A DNA stretch of 64,000 nucleotides. It comes from an uncultured Clostridia bacterium (GTDB lineage Bacteria; Bacillota_A; Clostridia; TANB77; CAG-508). The stretch covers positions 66,275 through 130,274 of the forward strand of contig CANQLO010000001.1 in the NCBI GenBank assembly GCA_947624715.1, read 5' to 3'. Positions 1-10,400 of this stretch are shown piece by piece. Each line of letters opens with the position of its first letter. Position 1 is the first letter of the stretch. The position numbers and the translations under genes were made by a program. The notes beneath the pieces were generated by a model. The model did not search any database and was not told the origin of the DNA. It saw only the letters and a program-made list of their open reading frames with translations.

Positions 1-2308
1 CTTGTAAGTTCTTTGCATTTGAAGTTCCTGCATCTTCTCCATTATATAAATATTCTGATTTACGAATTTCTCTTGAATATGTGTATGCACCATTAAATAA
101 TTCATCTGATGCTCTAACTTCAACACTCCAACTTCCGTCGTCATTTACATTTTTCTTAGAGTACATGTAATCATGTATTTTACCATTTACAATTACTGTT
201 GCTTTGTAAACATCTTTCTGTAAATATAAATCTTCTTGTTCTCTTCTTGTTATACCAAAGTCAACATATCTGCTTTGATCTGACTTCTTAGTATATAAAT
301 AATAATATGTTCTATCTAAAGTTACTGTTTCAACTTCATCTGTTGGATTATCTAAATCTTCTAGAACAAATCTATCATATACTGGATATTTAACAAGTTT
401 ATTTTCACTTGTTAGTGGATCATCAACTAGAGTTGTTGCATTAATCATGCAATCTTTTATAAATACTATAACTCCATTGCAATCGCTACTGCCAACTCCT
501 TTAGAACTTAACCAACTAGCTAATTCTCTATAAGCACTTTCATAAGATCCTGTTGCCTCTGATAATTCTAAGAATTTGTTCCAAGCATCTTCAAATTTTA
601 ATGCTAAAACATTTCCATCACTGTCTGTTCCGTTTTCAATGTATTCTCCATTATCTCTAGCAAGTTTTGATAATAATGCATATGCTTTATGCCATTCATT
701 TCCTACTTTATAGTTTTTAGGACTTGAATCTATATTAGCAAATATATTATTAAATGCTTCTCTGCTTAAATCTTGCGCATTAGAATATCCACCTGTTAAA
801 TTGTTTTTATAATATGTAGCTTGATATATTTGTCCATTATATACAAATGTCACATAATATTTCTTTAATGGATCTAAGTTATAAAAATGATATTTTCCTT
901 GACTGTCTGTAGCTGTTACATTAATTAGATTTCCGTTTTCATCATATAGTCTAACTTCAATTCCAGCAAATGGTTCGTCTTCTTCTGATCTTATTCCAGT
1001 ATAATCTGCTGTTTTTACACTAGGTAAATCTAACCAAACATTTCCACCAAGTTCCATTGAAACTTGCTTTGTTCCTAATGATATTTCTGTAGAGTCTCTT
1101 TCTATTTTTACAAAGCCTTCGTCTCTACTATCTTCTTCATTTTCACCTATTATTTTAATTAATTCTTGTAATCTTGATGGGTCAACTATTTCAGCCTCAT
1201 AAGAAAATCCAGTAACATATGTACGATAAAATTCGTATCCTGTTATATTACCATTTTCATCATATATTGGTTCTTCTCCAACTTCAGTTGTACTAGTTAT
1301 ATTTGAGCTTATTATATTAACTTCAATAGTTGCACCATAATTACCATTTAGCTTTAAAGTACCTGTATTTACAAAGTCGCTTGGGTCAAAATTATCTATA
1401 TCTACATATATATTATTTATTTTTCCTTTAACTGTTCCTCTTGATCCATTATAATGCATTCCTTTTCCAATTGCTTTTGAAATATAGTTAACTGTTATTT
1501 TAGGATTTATAGTATTTACTCCACTTGTAGGATTATATCTTATATAGAAATCTTCTCCCCAGTTTGGAAATATTATTACATTTCCGCTTCTATCAATAAA
1601 TTGTATATTTGTTCCATCTATTCCAGAAATTTCGTATGAAGCAAATGGTACAGTATTAGGATAGTTAGCTGCATTTATTCCAGCTAATTCATTATATAAA
1701 ATTGTTTTAGCATCTTTAATTGCATCTGTTAACTCTGCAGTTTCTACATCTATTTTATAAGGTCCTACTGTATATGTTTTATCATTTTGATCTACTAAAA
1801 CTTTACTATTGCTTGTCTCTGTTGTAAATTTTATCTTATTACTTCCATTTAAAATTCCATAATAAAATTGTGCAAATTGATTAGATCTAGCTTCTACTGC
1901 TTTAGCTGATGTCGCGCTAGTTGTATTTCCTGTATATTCAATCAACATTTTAGCAAAATTTGATAATCCATTAAATTGATCAGATGACCAAATTATATCT
2001 TGGATTAATTCGCTATCCCAATTTCCACTTTGTATAGCTGTGTATATTGCAAATGCAACACTTTGTTCTAATTCTACTACGTCTCCTTCATTGTATTCAA
2101 TTACTCTTGTTGATTTATTCATTCCTGGTAGATTTTGTATAGAATAACCCTTTGTGTGATTTATACAAAATAGATATTGATCATATAAATATGGCTCTGC
2201 TGGAGTTGGTGAGATTGATAAACCAAAAACTGATTTACCTATTGACAATATTAAAGTTATAATTATTATCATTAGTAAAATTTTTAATTTTTTACCTTTT
2301 AATCTCAT
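1..2308 (-). CDS. Thioester-domain/SdrD-B-like surface adhesin (5' part, runs off the window)
   Basis: I translated this by hand from an ATG at 2308, preceded by AAAGGAG; the frame is open to base 1 (about 769 residues visible), so the C-terminus is missing. A basic start and a hydrophobic segment (about residues 8-30) form a signal peptide. Cys48 in an LFC context and Gln103 in IQDIIW match the paired motifs of Cys-Gln thioester adhesion domains. An SdrD-B/Cna-B-like beta domain lies near residue 415 (GGNVWLDLP, then GIEVRLYDENG). It begins 2 bases downstream of the stop of the 2311-7092 gene, so the two are co-transcribed. It is a homologue of the 7453-13330 gene. Here the join after the B-like domain (HKAYALLSKLARDNGE) is in one frame with no CGG, which makes it the natural control for the frameshift in the paralogue. 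Confidence 0.85.
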   Translation of the reverse strand, partial: MRLKGKKLKILLMIIIITLILSIGKSVFGLSISPTPAEPYLYDQYLFCINHTKGYSIQNLPGMNKSTRVIEYNEGDVVELEQSVAFAIYTAIQSGNWDSELIQDIIWSSDQFNGLSNFAKMLIEYTGNTTSATSAKAVEARSNQFAQFYYGILNGSNKIKFTTETSNSKVLVDQNDKTYTVGPYKIDVETAELTDAIKDAKTILYNELAGINAANYPNTVPFASYEISGIDGTNIQFIDRSGNVIIFPNWGEDFYIRYNPTSGVNTINPKITVNYISKAIGKGMHYNGSRGTVKGKINNIYVDIDNFDPSDFVNTGTLKLNGNYGATIEVNIISSNITSTTEVGEEPIYDENGNITGYEFYRTYVTGFSYEAEIVDPSRLQELIKIIGENEEDSRDEGFVKIERDSTEISLGTKQVSMELGGNVWLDLPSVKTADYTGIRSEEDEPFAGIEVRLYDENGNLINVTATDSQGKYHFYNLDPLKKYYVTFVYNGQIYQATYYKNNLTGGYSNAQDLSREAFNNIFANIDSSPKNYKVGNEWHKAYALLSKLARDNGEYIENGTDSDGNVLALKFEDAWNKFLELSEATGSYESAYRELASWLSSKGVGSSDCNGVIVFIKDCMINATTLVDDPLTSENKLVKYPVYDRFVLEDLDNPTDEVETVTLDRTYYYLYTKKSDQSRYVDFGITRREQEDLYLQKDVYKATVIVNGKIHDYMYSKKNVNDDGSWSVEVRASDELFNGAYTYSREIRKSEYLYNGEDAGTSNAKNLQ

Positions 2309-2310
2309 TT

Positions 2311-5300
2311 TTATCTCCTTTCTAAATAATTGTACATTTTACTTATAACATGTTTTTTTATTTCATATATTGATATTGCAAGTATTGAAAGAATTCCTAA
2401 TGTAATACCTGTAAATGATGCAATTTCTCTACCAGTTGCCATACCAATAACTACATCTGCTGATGATTTATCATCTGTATTATCTTGTGTTTTTCCTGAA
2501 TTAGCATCTATATCTTCTAATCCATATTCATTATAAGACATTAATATCTCTGCTGTATTTCTAACTGTTCCCGTATTTTCACTAGACATCTTTCTACTTA
2601 GTACTATCATTACCTCTTTTACTTCACCCGGATTAATTAATGTATTTGCTAGGCTTGTATTATATGCATTTCCATCTTGTCCTAGATACCATGAACTATT
2701 TAGTTCTGAGTTAAATGTCATTCCTTCTGGAATATAATCTACTATTGATTTTGCATATCCTGAAACCTGTCCTTTATTCTCTATTCTAATAGTATACTCA
2801 ACTAATACTGTTGCAAATTCTACATTTGCAGTTGCGAGTTCAACTTTAGCAACCGATAAATTGTTTTGATCATAAGTTCTTGTTTCAGACTTTGTATTTG
2901 CTACAGATATTCTTGTTACTGTTTTACTAATGTCTAAATCAAATGTTTTATTTTTAACTAATCCTAAATCTATATTGTATATATTAATATTTTCAACTTT
3001 TATTTCATCTGTTGCTGCAACTTCTTTTCCGTCAATTTTTGTAGTAACAAAATCTGAATTTTCTGATTCTAATACATCTGCTACTTTATATGGAGCTACT
3101 CCATAATTTAATCCTTCAATTTCTACTACTGTTATATAATTTCCTGGATTTACATTAACAAATGTGTATCTTCCTAAATCATCTGTTGTTCCAACTAATT
3201 CAGATCCGTCTACATCTAATGCAACATTTCCAGTTGTTTTATCATATAATTTAACTGTTAGTCCAGATAGTCTTTCTTCTGATTCTTCCTTAATTCCATT
3301 TTCATTTTGGTCAATCCATACTGTTCCACTTATTTTATATGTTCCTTCTTTTGTAACTATATCTTCATCAAGATTTTCATCTCCTAATGTTCCGTCTGGT
3401 GATAAGCTTGGTCCAGCAGAGTTTTGAGAAGTTCCAACTATTTTATGTTTTAATGTATTTGTTTTTAAGCTAATTTCATCTTTTTCTATTGTTGCACTAT
3501 TTTCTATTTCTGCTACTCTACCTTTTTGTAATGCATATGGTTTTGTTTTAATCGTTATTCTTGCTGTTTCTTCTTTATTTATTGTTAAAGAAACTAATAT
3601 ATTTTTTGAATTTGTTTCAATTTGTCTTTTCCCGTTTGCGTCTTGAATTTCATATCCTAATACTCTTAAACTAGAAGGAATATTATCACTTATATTAACT
3701 GATATATTATCATTACTATTATTTTTTACATTTATGTAGTATTCTAAATCATCAGTATCACTTATGTTTCCTTCTGGTATATTACTTGTTAATGTACTAG
3801 ATATTATACTTTTTGTTAAGTTATAAGATATTTCTTCAAGATTTTCTTCTTCTTTCATTTCATCACATTTTATTGTTGAACTTATCTTTACTTGTTTATC
3901 TTCTTTAAAATCTAATACCTCTAAATTGATAAGTATTCCGTCTGTTGCTCCAGGATTTAGTTTTGATTTATTATAAGTTATTGTATTTGAATTTTCATCA
4001 TAATTATATTTTGTATCTTCATTATTTACTACTGAGATTACTTTTAATTCACTTGGTAATTTAATTTGTGCTATTATATTATTTTTACTTGTATAATTTG
4101 CATTCTTTATATTTATATAATATTGTATTGTATCTCCAACTTTTAAACTTTTATTTGTTTTATCAGATGTAGCATATGATATAATATCACCTTTTACAAT
4201 TTTAATAGTTTTTTCTGAAGTTACACTTTCTTCTAACTTATCTGCTTTTACTTCTGCTGATATTTTTTGTTCTGTAACTTCATTTTGAGTTCCTGTTAAA
4301 ATTTGTGTAACTGCTAATTTATATTCTATTTCATATGTTTCATCAGGATTTAAAGTTTCTAATATAGTACTTAAATATTTTGTTTCATAATCATATTCAT
4401 AACTTGGAAGATCAGACATCTCATATGTTGTTCTAACTATTGCCAAACCATCTGGTAATTTGATATCTATATTTACATTGTTTGCAACATCTTTTCCTGT
4501 ATTTTTTATTTTTAATCTATATGTTATAAATTTGCCTTCTTTTACATTTGCTCCATTTGCTATATTGCTTTCTGAATTTGTCTCTATCATGGAATCTTCT
4601 AATTCAATTGTAGGAATTTCTCCTGTTGAAACTCCAACTGCTCTAGCTAGAACTAAGTTTTGTGTATTTCCTTGTTCTGCGTTGTTATTGTAATATACAC
4701 CATAAGATGCTTTTGATATTTTACCATATTCTAAGTTAGCAGGAACCTTTACACTATATCCAAAGTTTATAACTTCTCCGTGTGTTACTATTCCTGTAAT
4801 TACTATTTTAAATGCCTTTGCTTCTTGTGTATATTCTGTTTTCCAAGATTCACCGTTTACTGTTTCATTTGCATTTTCACTATAATAAACTTGAACATCT
4901 TCTCTTGAAACATTTATTGCAGTATTTAATACTGTATCAAAGTTTGAACCTAAGTCTGCTCCACTTGCGTCTTTATTTCCGCTTGTAGGAATTGTTCCTA
5001 ATATTGTTACTCCTGTTGCATCTAGTGCTAAGTTATTTACAACTGTAGCTGATATGTTCATAACTTTTTCATCTGAATTTGTATTTATTTTTACTACTTG
5101 TTCATTACTTTCTTGTGATGTTACTTTTTGACCATCTACTTCTAATGAGTTTGTTGTAACAAATCCTGTTGGTGCAACTATACCAATTGGACTACTTATA
5201 TTTTTTTGTTCTCCGCTTTCTTCATTTGAATATTCTAATATAACTTCTTTTTCATTAGTTGGTGCTAAATTGTCAAGTGTTATATCAGCAATTATTCTTA

Positions 5301-7092
5301 CTACAGTTCCATTTGATGTAGATTGAGTACTATATTTTGTTTGACTTCCATCAAGATTTAATGAAATTGTATTTTCGTTTGCTACTACATTGTTTAGTTT
5401 TAGTTCGTCTTCATATATTAATCTTGCTTCCTTAATATTAATTTCTTTTACTTCGTCTGGTAAAATAATTTTAGCTTTTGCATTTGAATATAATGCATCA
5501 GTAATATCATTTGTTTCTAATGTTGCTGTTAAAATTACATCTTCATTTTTTATAACTGTTGACAAATTTTTATGATTTACATCTAATTGTGCTTTTGATG
5601 TAGGTTCTGTTAAATTTATAACTTTTGATACTTCCTTTGATGAATTCTCATTTTCATCTTTGTATCCATAAACACTAGCTGTTGTTGTTAATTCTGTGAA
5701 ACTTGTAATTTGATCTTTTGTAAATGGAATATTTGAGTCTATTGCTTTTGATAAGATTATTTCTAAGTCTCCTTCTTTTACCACTTTACTTGTTTCTAAA
5801 ATAATTTCTCTAGTATTTATATTTAATTCATTATTATCTTTTGTAAGAGTTCCTAATTCTGTACCATCATTTGCTAAAACTTTTATAGTTCCTTCTTCTC
5901 CTAGAATTTGTACTAAGTTATCTTTTTCTACTTTTACCTTTTTATTTGATATATAATTACTTGCATCTAAACTATTAAACATTTCTTTAGATTCAACAAT
6001 TTTTATTGAATCAACAACATCTTTAAAACCAACATTTGCTTTTACTCTTACTTCAAATCCTGTTTCTAAATTGTTTTGTCTATTTTTTATATTTGTATAC
6101 ATATATCCTTTGCTTAATTCTGCTGTTCCTGCTGTTTCTACTTCTACATATTTTCCAACTTCTTCATTTAATTCATATGTATAATTTTCTACTCTACCTT
6201 CTACTGTACTTTCCTTTACCTGTACTTTACTTACTACTTGTGATTCTATTGTGGCTGATTCTACTTGGGCATCATAAATATATGTTACCATATATTCATC
6301 TTGTGAATTCCATACAATCTTACCTTCTGAATCTGGTGTATTTTCTTTCTTTATTGTTAATACATCATTTTCATAAGTATATGAAATTCCTTTTCCTGTT
6401 ACGATAACATTACTTGGCTTATTATTTTGTAGACTTGGAACATTTACAATGATCTCTTTACTTTGGACAGGCATTATATTATCCTCTAATCCTTCAGTTA
6501 CTTTGAAACTTATCATTGTCTTATTATCAAATTTAATATATCTTACTAGTTCTTGTCTTACTATCTCATTTGCTTCAGCTGTCCATTCTAAATGCTCTGT
6601 TAATGTCTTTTCAATCTTCTTTTCTTTGCCTTTTTCATTAACATATATTGCATTTAATGTTACTGTGCTGTCTTTTCCTAGAATGTCTTCAAACACTTTA
6701 GCTTCTTTCTTTAGTCTAATTGGTAAAGATACGTTTAAAATTTTTCCGGTATTTACTTCATCAAGTTCAATAACATTTCCATTGATTGACTTAACGTTTA
6801 AGTTACCATTATCAATAATTTCATAGTTATTATCTTTTAAAGTAACTACACAATCTTTTAAGTATCCTGTTTCTGAAACTTTAAGACTTAATTCTAATGA
6901 TCCTTCTGTGTTTACATCCAATGATGCATTATAAGCATTATTTACAGTTGCATTAAATTCAACATTTTCTTCTTTAGTCTTTGAGTTTTGTGATAAGCTT
7001 TCTGCAGCATAAACAATAGCTGGTGCCATATTTGCACTAACCATAATTAATGTAATTATTACTGCAATAAATTTGTTTAAAAGTTTTTGCAT
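2311..7092 (-). CDS. Giant surface stalk protein, DUF11-like repeats plus SdrD-B-like domain
   Basis: This 1593-residue protein has an AAGGAGG ribosome site 8 bases before the ATG. It has an N-terminal signal peptide (hydrophobic about 8-29), a long series of beta-rich DUF11-like domains, and an SdrD-B-like domain near residues 1245-1320 with an EF-hand-like loop (DQNENG). A last beta domain, a transmembrane segment (about 1560-1582) and basic residues follow. I see no LPXTG motif, so it is either membrane-anchored or sorted by an unusual signal. It is co-linear with the 13352-18058 protein throughout; for example both carry ILGEEGTIKVL and the phrase APTGF. Likely role: a rod-like stalk that presents the co-transcribed adhesin at 1-2308 on the cell surface. 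That role is inferred from architecture. Confidence 0.85.
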   Translation of the reverse strand: MQKLLNKFIAVIITLIMVSANMAPAIVYAAESLSQNSKTKEENVEFNATVNNAYNASLDVNTEGSLELSLKVSETGYLKDCVVTLKDNNYEIIDNGNLNVKSINGNVIELDEVNTGKILNVSLPIRLKKEAKVFEDILGKDSTVTLNAIYVNEKGKEKKIEKTLTEHLEWTAEANEIVRQELVRYIKFDNKTMISFKVTEGLEDNIMPVQSKEIIVNVPSLQNNKPSNVIVTGKGISYTYENDVLTIKKENTPDSEGKIVWNSQDEYMVTYIYDAQVESATIESQVVSKVQVKESTVEGRVENYTYELNEEVGKYVEVETAGTAELSKGYMYTNIKNRQNNLETGFEVRVKANVGFKDVVDSIKIVESKEMFNSLDASNYISNKKVKVEKDNLVQILGEEGTIKVLANDGTELGTLTKDNNELNINTREIILETSKVVKEGDLEIILSKAIDSNIPFTKDQITSFTELTTTASVYGYKDENENSSKEVSKVINLTEPTSKAQLDVNHKNLSTVIKNEDVILTATLETNDITDALYSNAKAKIILPDEVKEINIKEARLIYEDELKLNNVVANENTISLNLDGSQTKYSTQSTSNGTVVRIIADITLDNLAPTNEKEVILEYSNEESGEQKNISSPIGIVAPTGFVTTNSLEVDGQKVTSQESNEQVVKINTNSDEKVMNISATVVNNLALDATGVTILGTIPTSGNKDASGADLGSNFDTVLNTAINVSREDVQVYYSENANETVNGESWKTEYTQEAKAFKIVITGIVTHGEVINFGYSVKVPANLEYGKISKASYGVYYNNNAEQGNTQNLVLARAVGVSTGEIPTIELEDSMIETNSESNIANGANVKEGKFITYRLKIKNTGKDVANNVNIDIKLPDGLAIVRTTYEMSDLPSYEYDYETKYLSTILETLNPDETYEIEYKLAVTQILTGTQNEVTEQKISAEVKADKLEESVTSEKTIKIVKGDIISYATSDKTNKSLKVGDTIQYYINIKNANYTSKNNIIAQIKLPSELKVISVVNNEDTKYNYDENSNTITYNKSKLNPGATDGILINLEVLDFKEDKQVKISSTIKCDEMKEEENLEEISYNLTKSIISSTLTSNIPEGNISDTDDLEYYINVKNNSNDNISVNISDNIPSSLRVLGYEIQDANGKRQIETNSKNILVSLTINKEETARITIKTKPYALQKGRVAEIENSATIEKDEISLKTNTLKHKIVGTSQNSAGPSLSPDGTLGDENLDEDIVTKEGTYKISGTVWIDQNENGIKEESEERLSGLTVKLYDKTTGNVALDVDGSELVGTTDDLGRYTFVNVNPGNYITVVEIEGLNYGVAPYKVADVLESENSDFVTTKIDGKEVAATDEIKVENINIYNIDLGLVKNKTFDLDISKTVTRISVANTKSETRTYDQNNLSVAKVELATANVEFATVLVEYTIRIENKGQVSGYAKSIVDYIPEGMTFNSELNSSWYLGQDGNAYNTSLANTLINPGEVKEVMIVLSRKMSSENTGTVRNTAEILMSYNEYGLEDIDANSGKTQDNTDDKSSADVVIGMATGREIASFTGITLGILSILAISIYEIKKHVISKMYNYLERR

Positions 7093-7277
7093 TGTAATCC
7101 TCCTTAAATTAACATAATCATATACATATTATTATACTACGTTTTAGCCTTATTTTCAAGCTTTTTAAACAATTTTGTTGTATAAAAATTTAATTATCAA
7201 GCCTTTTTATCATATTTTATATTAAAACATTATTTTTATTTTTTCAATGTCTACTATTTATTAATTATGTATAACTC

Positions 7278-7386
7278 TTTACGGAAGCTACTTTTAGGCT
7301 TTTTATATTAAATTTATATTACAAATTGTGGTATAAAATGTAATCTTTAAAGCCAATTTTCTCTTTAAAGTCTTATATGCGTAAAT
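7278..7386 (-). promoter_or_regulatory. Conserved leader/promoter element upstream of the stalk gene
   Basis: The stretch 7093-7452 holds no gene. Within it, a block of about 109 bases resembles one of 108 bases at 18222-18329, which lies upstream of the paralogous cassette. In the direction of transcription both begin with ATTTACGC and end with GCTTCCGTAAA; the TTTACG and CGTAAA ends are complementary. Both carry TTGTAAYATAAATTTAATAT before the last arm. It could be a structured leader RNA or an unusual promoter with a binding site; I cannot name the family. Confidence 0.5.
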
Positions 7387-7402
7387 ACATTTCCATAGCT
7401 TC

Positions 7403-7436
7403 AAAAATGAGTAGTAATAAATTACTACTCATTTTT
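7403..7436 (-). terminator. Perfect hairpin terminator after the first adhesin cassette
   Basis: A 16-base perfect stem (AAAAATGAGTAGTAAT and its complement) with a 2-base loop sits 16 bases after the stop codon of the 7453-13330 gene. It separates the two adhesin cassettes into two transcription units. Confidence 0.8.
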
Positions 7437-7452
7437 GTATTAGACATTAGAT

Positions 7453-10400
7453 TTACTTATTTAATATTTTCTTTTTTATTATGCAGATTGCTATAATTAT
7501 CATTCCTAAACAACTTACTACTATTACTATTATCCTATTATAAGCTCTATTTTCTCCTGTTGGTACTGTTATTTGAACTTTTTGTGCACTATCTGAGTCT
7601 AATTCTTCTGGGTGTATCCATTCTGTTGATTCATCTATTGAAAGTTCACTTGATTGATATGGCATAGGTTGATTTCCTACTCTTGATAATTGCATTCTCC
7701 TTCCACTTGTATTTGTTGTTTCTAATATTTCTGCTAGATTTGTATATATTAAGTTTTTACTTTTCATAGTATTTGCTATTAAGGTTGATAATACTAAAGA
7801 TATTTCTCTTCTTGATAAACTTGAATCATCTGTTGTATCTATCGCTCTTGGTATTAATTCTCCTGCTAGTCTGTTCGTTGTTAATAGTACATTAAATGTA
7901 TTTAAGTTATCTTTATAATAGATATTTACCAAGTCATTATCTTCATTTTCTTCTTCATTACCTAGAATTACACTTGTTGTTATTATATTCCAATCTTCTA
8001 CGCTATTTAAATTATTTTGATATTGTACATCATAGTTTACTTCATTTGTTATATAATCTATTACTCTTCTTGCATTTGTTTTTGATATATTTTCTAATCC
8101 TGGATTAGCCGTTTTTCCTAGATAATAGAAGTTTTTATCTAAATAGTCTACTTCTCCGATATTATCTATACTTATCTTATATGTTAATCTTACTTTTGCT
8201 CCACTCATTAATTCTTCATCCATATATGCATAAACTAATTCTTCTTGTCTTTCTTTTTGACTTATTTCTATATCATGTCTTAATCTATAAGCTAACCCTC
8301 CACTTTGTTCAACATAATAATCATCCATTGTATATTGGTTATGTTTACCATATATTAGATTGTTTACAGATTGATTTGTATCAAATAATATTTTGTCATT
8401 TGCTAATCTTATTTGAATATTTGCTAGTTCTTTTGATAATTGTAACTGTGCTTCTGGTCTTTCAGTTAAGCCTAAATCTATGTCTTGTAAATGATATCCT
8501 AGATTTTGTACATATTGAGTAACAGTTTCTTCTTCATTTTTAGTATATACATCAGTATAATCTCTATTATATTCAACTTCTGCTTTTATTACACCAGTTT
8601 GTGCAACCATCTTTGTATTATTTATTAATTCTTTTATTGCGTCTATTTGAGCACTTGCTGATTCATATTTTGCCTTGGTTGTTAATTGAGTTGCAGATGC
8701 TAATACCTCTGCTCTATGATTTTTTAATGTCTGCAATCCTTCTACTGCTGAATTTTCTTCACTTCCCATAGAATATGCCATTTCTTTTTCTCTAAATGAA
8801 TATACATCTTTTGCGTCTGAAATATTTTCTATATTACTTTGAACTATGTCATAATTATACATTGATGCTTTATCATTAGCATTATCCATATTATAATTTT
8901 GTAATTCTGTATTTACATATCCTATAATACCATTATAATTATTTGCAGATGCACTTTGATTTACTCCTTTTTGGTATATAGTTGATTTATAGTCTTGTCC
9001 TGTATATGATATACTATTTAGTCCAGTTGAACCTAGAATTCCTGCATCTTCATCAATTATACTTTGTCCACTTAGTGCCCCTTGAGCTTCATTTTCTGTA
9101 TTTGTTAATACAGTTTGTGTAGTATCACCATATATGAATCTTATAAAGAAATCTCCTGGTGGCAATGAATCAAATCTATATTCTCCTTCATTCTGTGTTA
9201 AACTAGATGGATTTACTGCAAATACTCCTTGTCCTGATAATATTACCTTTGATTTATCTGTTCCACTATAATATCTTGGATCCTTTGTACCTGCATTTAA
9301 ATCAGTCCAATTACTTCCATTTCTTTGATATACCATACTTGACCATGTATGTTCTCTTATATAATTACCTGTTGAAAATCCTTCTCCATCAACTTCTTGT
9401 ACTAATTCAACCAATTGTACTGTTACACCATTTATCTTTTTATCACTATTTGAGTATACATCTGTATCGCTAGGATTATATACACCATTTCCTATTACTG
9501 CTTGGTCAGATACCTCAGTTCTTGCGTCTTCAAATACATATCCACTAAAACTTCTCATGTCATCTGCATCATTAGTATCTATTACTAATTTTAGGTTTGA
9601 AGCTTTATCTGTATCATCTTCTAATCTATTTTCCCATGAGTTAGTTGATGATATTATATTTCCGTTTGATGGATCTATATCTCTTGGTTTTAAGCTTCCT
9701 GGATTTGAATCTAAGTCGATTACACCTGCTTTTGTTCCATCTACATATGTTGTTGAGTAACCGTTTATTTCTACTATATTTTTCTTTCCTACTGTATCTA
9801 CTACATTTCCTTGTAGAAGTTCATTTATATCTTGGTCAATAAAGACTTTTCCTGTATCTGGATCATTATTTACTTTGAATGTTATATATAAGTATGTAAT
9901 ATCTCCTGGTCTAAGTTTAACGTTTCCTTCATTTCCATCTGCTGTATCTTTTATTCCTGTTATATATAAGCTTGTATAATCATTCAAACCAATAATATTA
10001 TTTCCAATGTTACTATATATTGAATTTTTACTTATATTTATTTCATATTTCTTATTGCCTTTTGAATCTCCTAAGAATGTATTATCTTTTACAATACTAT
10101 TATCTGCTACATCAAAATAGTTATATTGTTTACCATCATAGTAGTCTACTAATTCATCTACTGATGTCCATATATCTTGTGATTGATTTTTTATAGCTAT
10201 TTTATATGTTACAAATACTTGAAGATTCTTAATATCACTTTCTGAGACATCTGAACCATCATATAAATATTCTGATTTACGTAATTCTCTTTTATATATT
10301 TCTCCTGAATTATAGTCTGGATTATTTGCTCTATCTTCATTATCTGGTCCATTAAATACATAATCTCCAGTATCTATTATCCAATTTCCTTCTGAATCAG

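Noticed and set aside
6036..6407. Long Leu-rich plus-strand frames opposite the surface protein genes
   Set aside because: They are antisense shadows of AT-rich coding sequence with no ribosome site or sensible composition.
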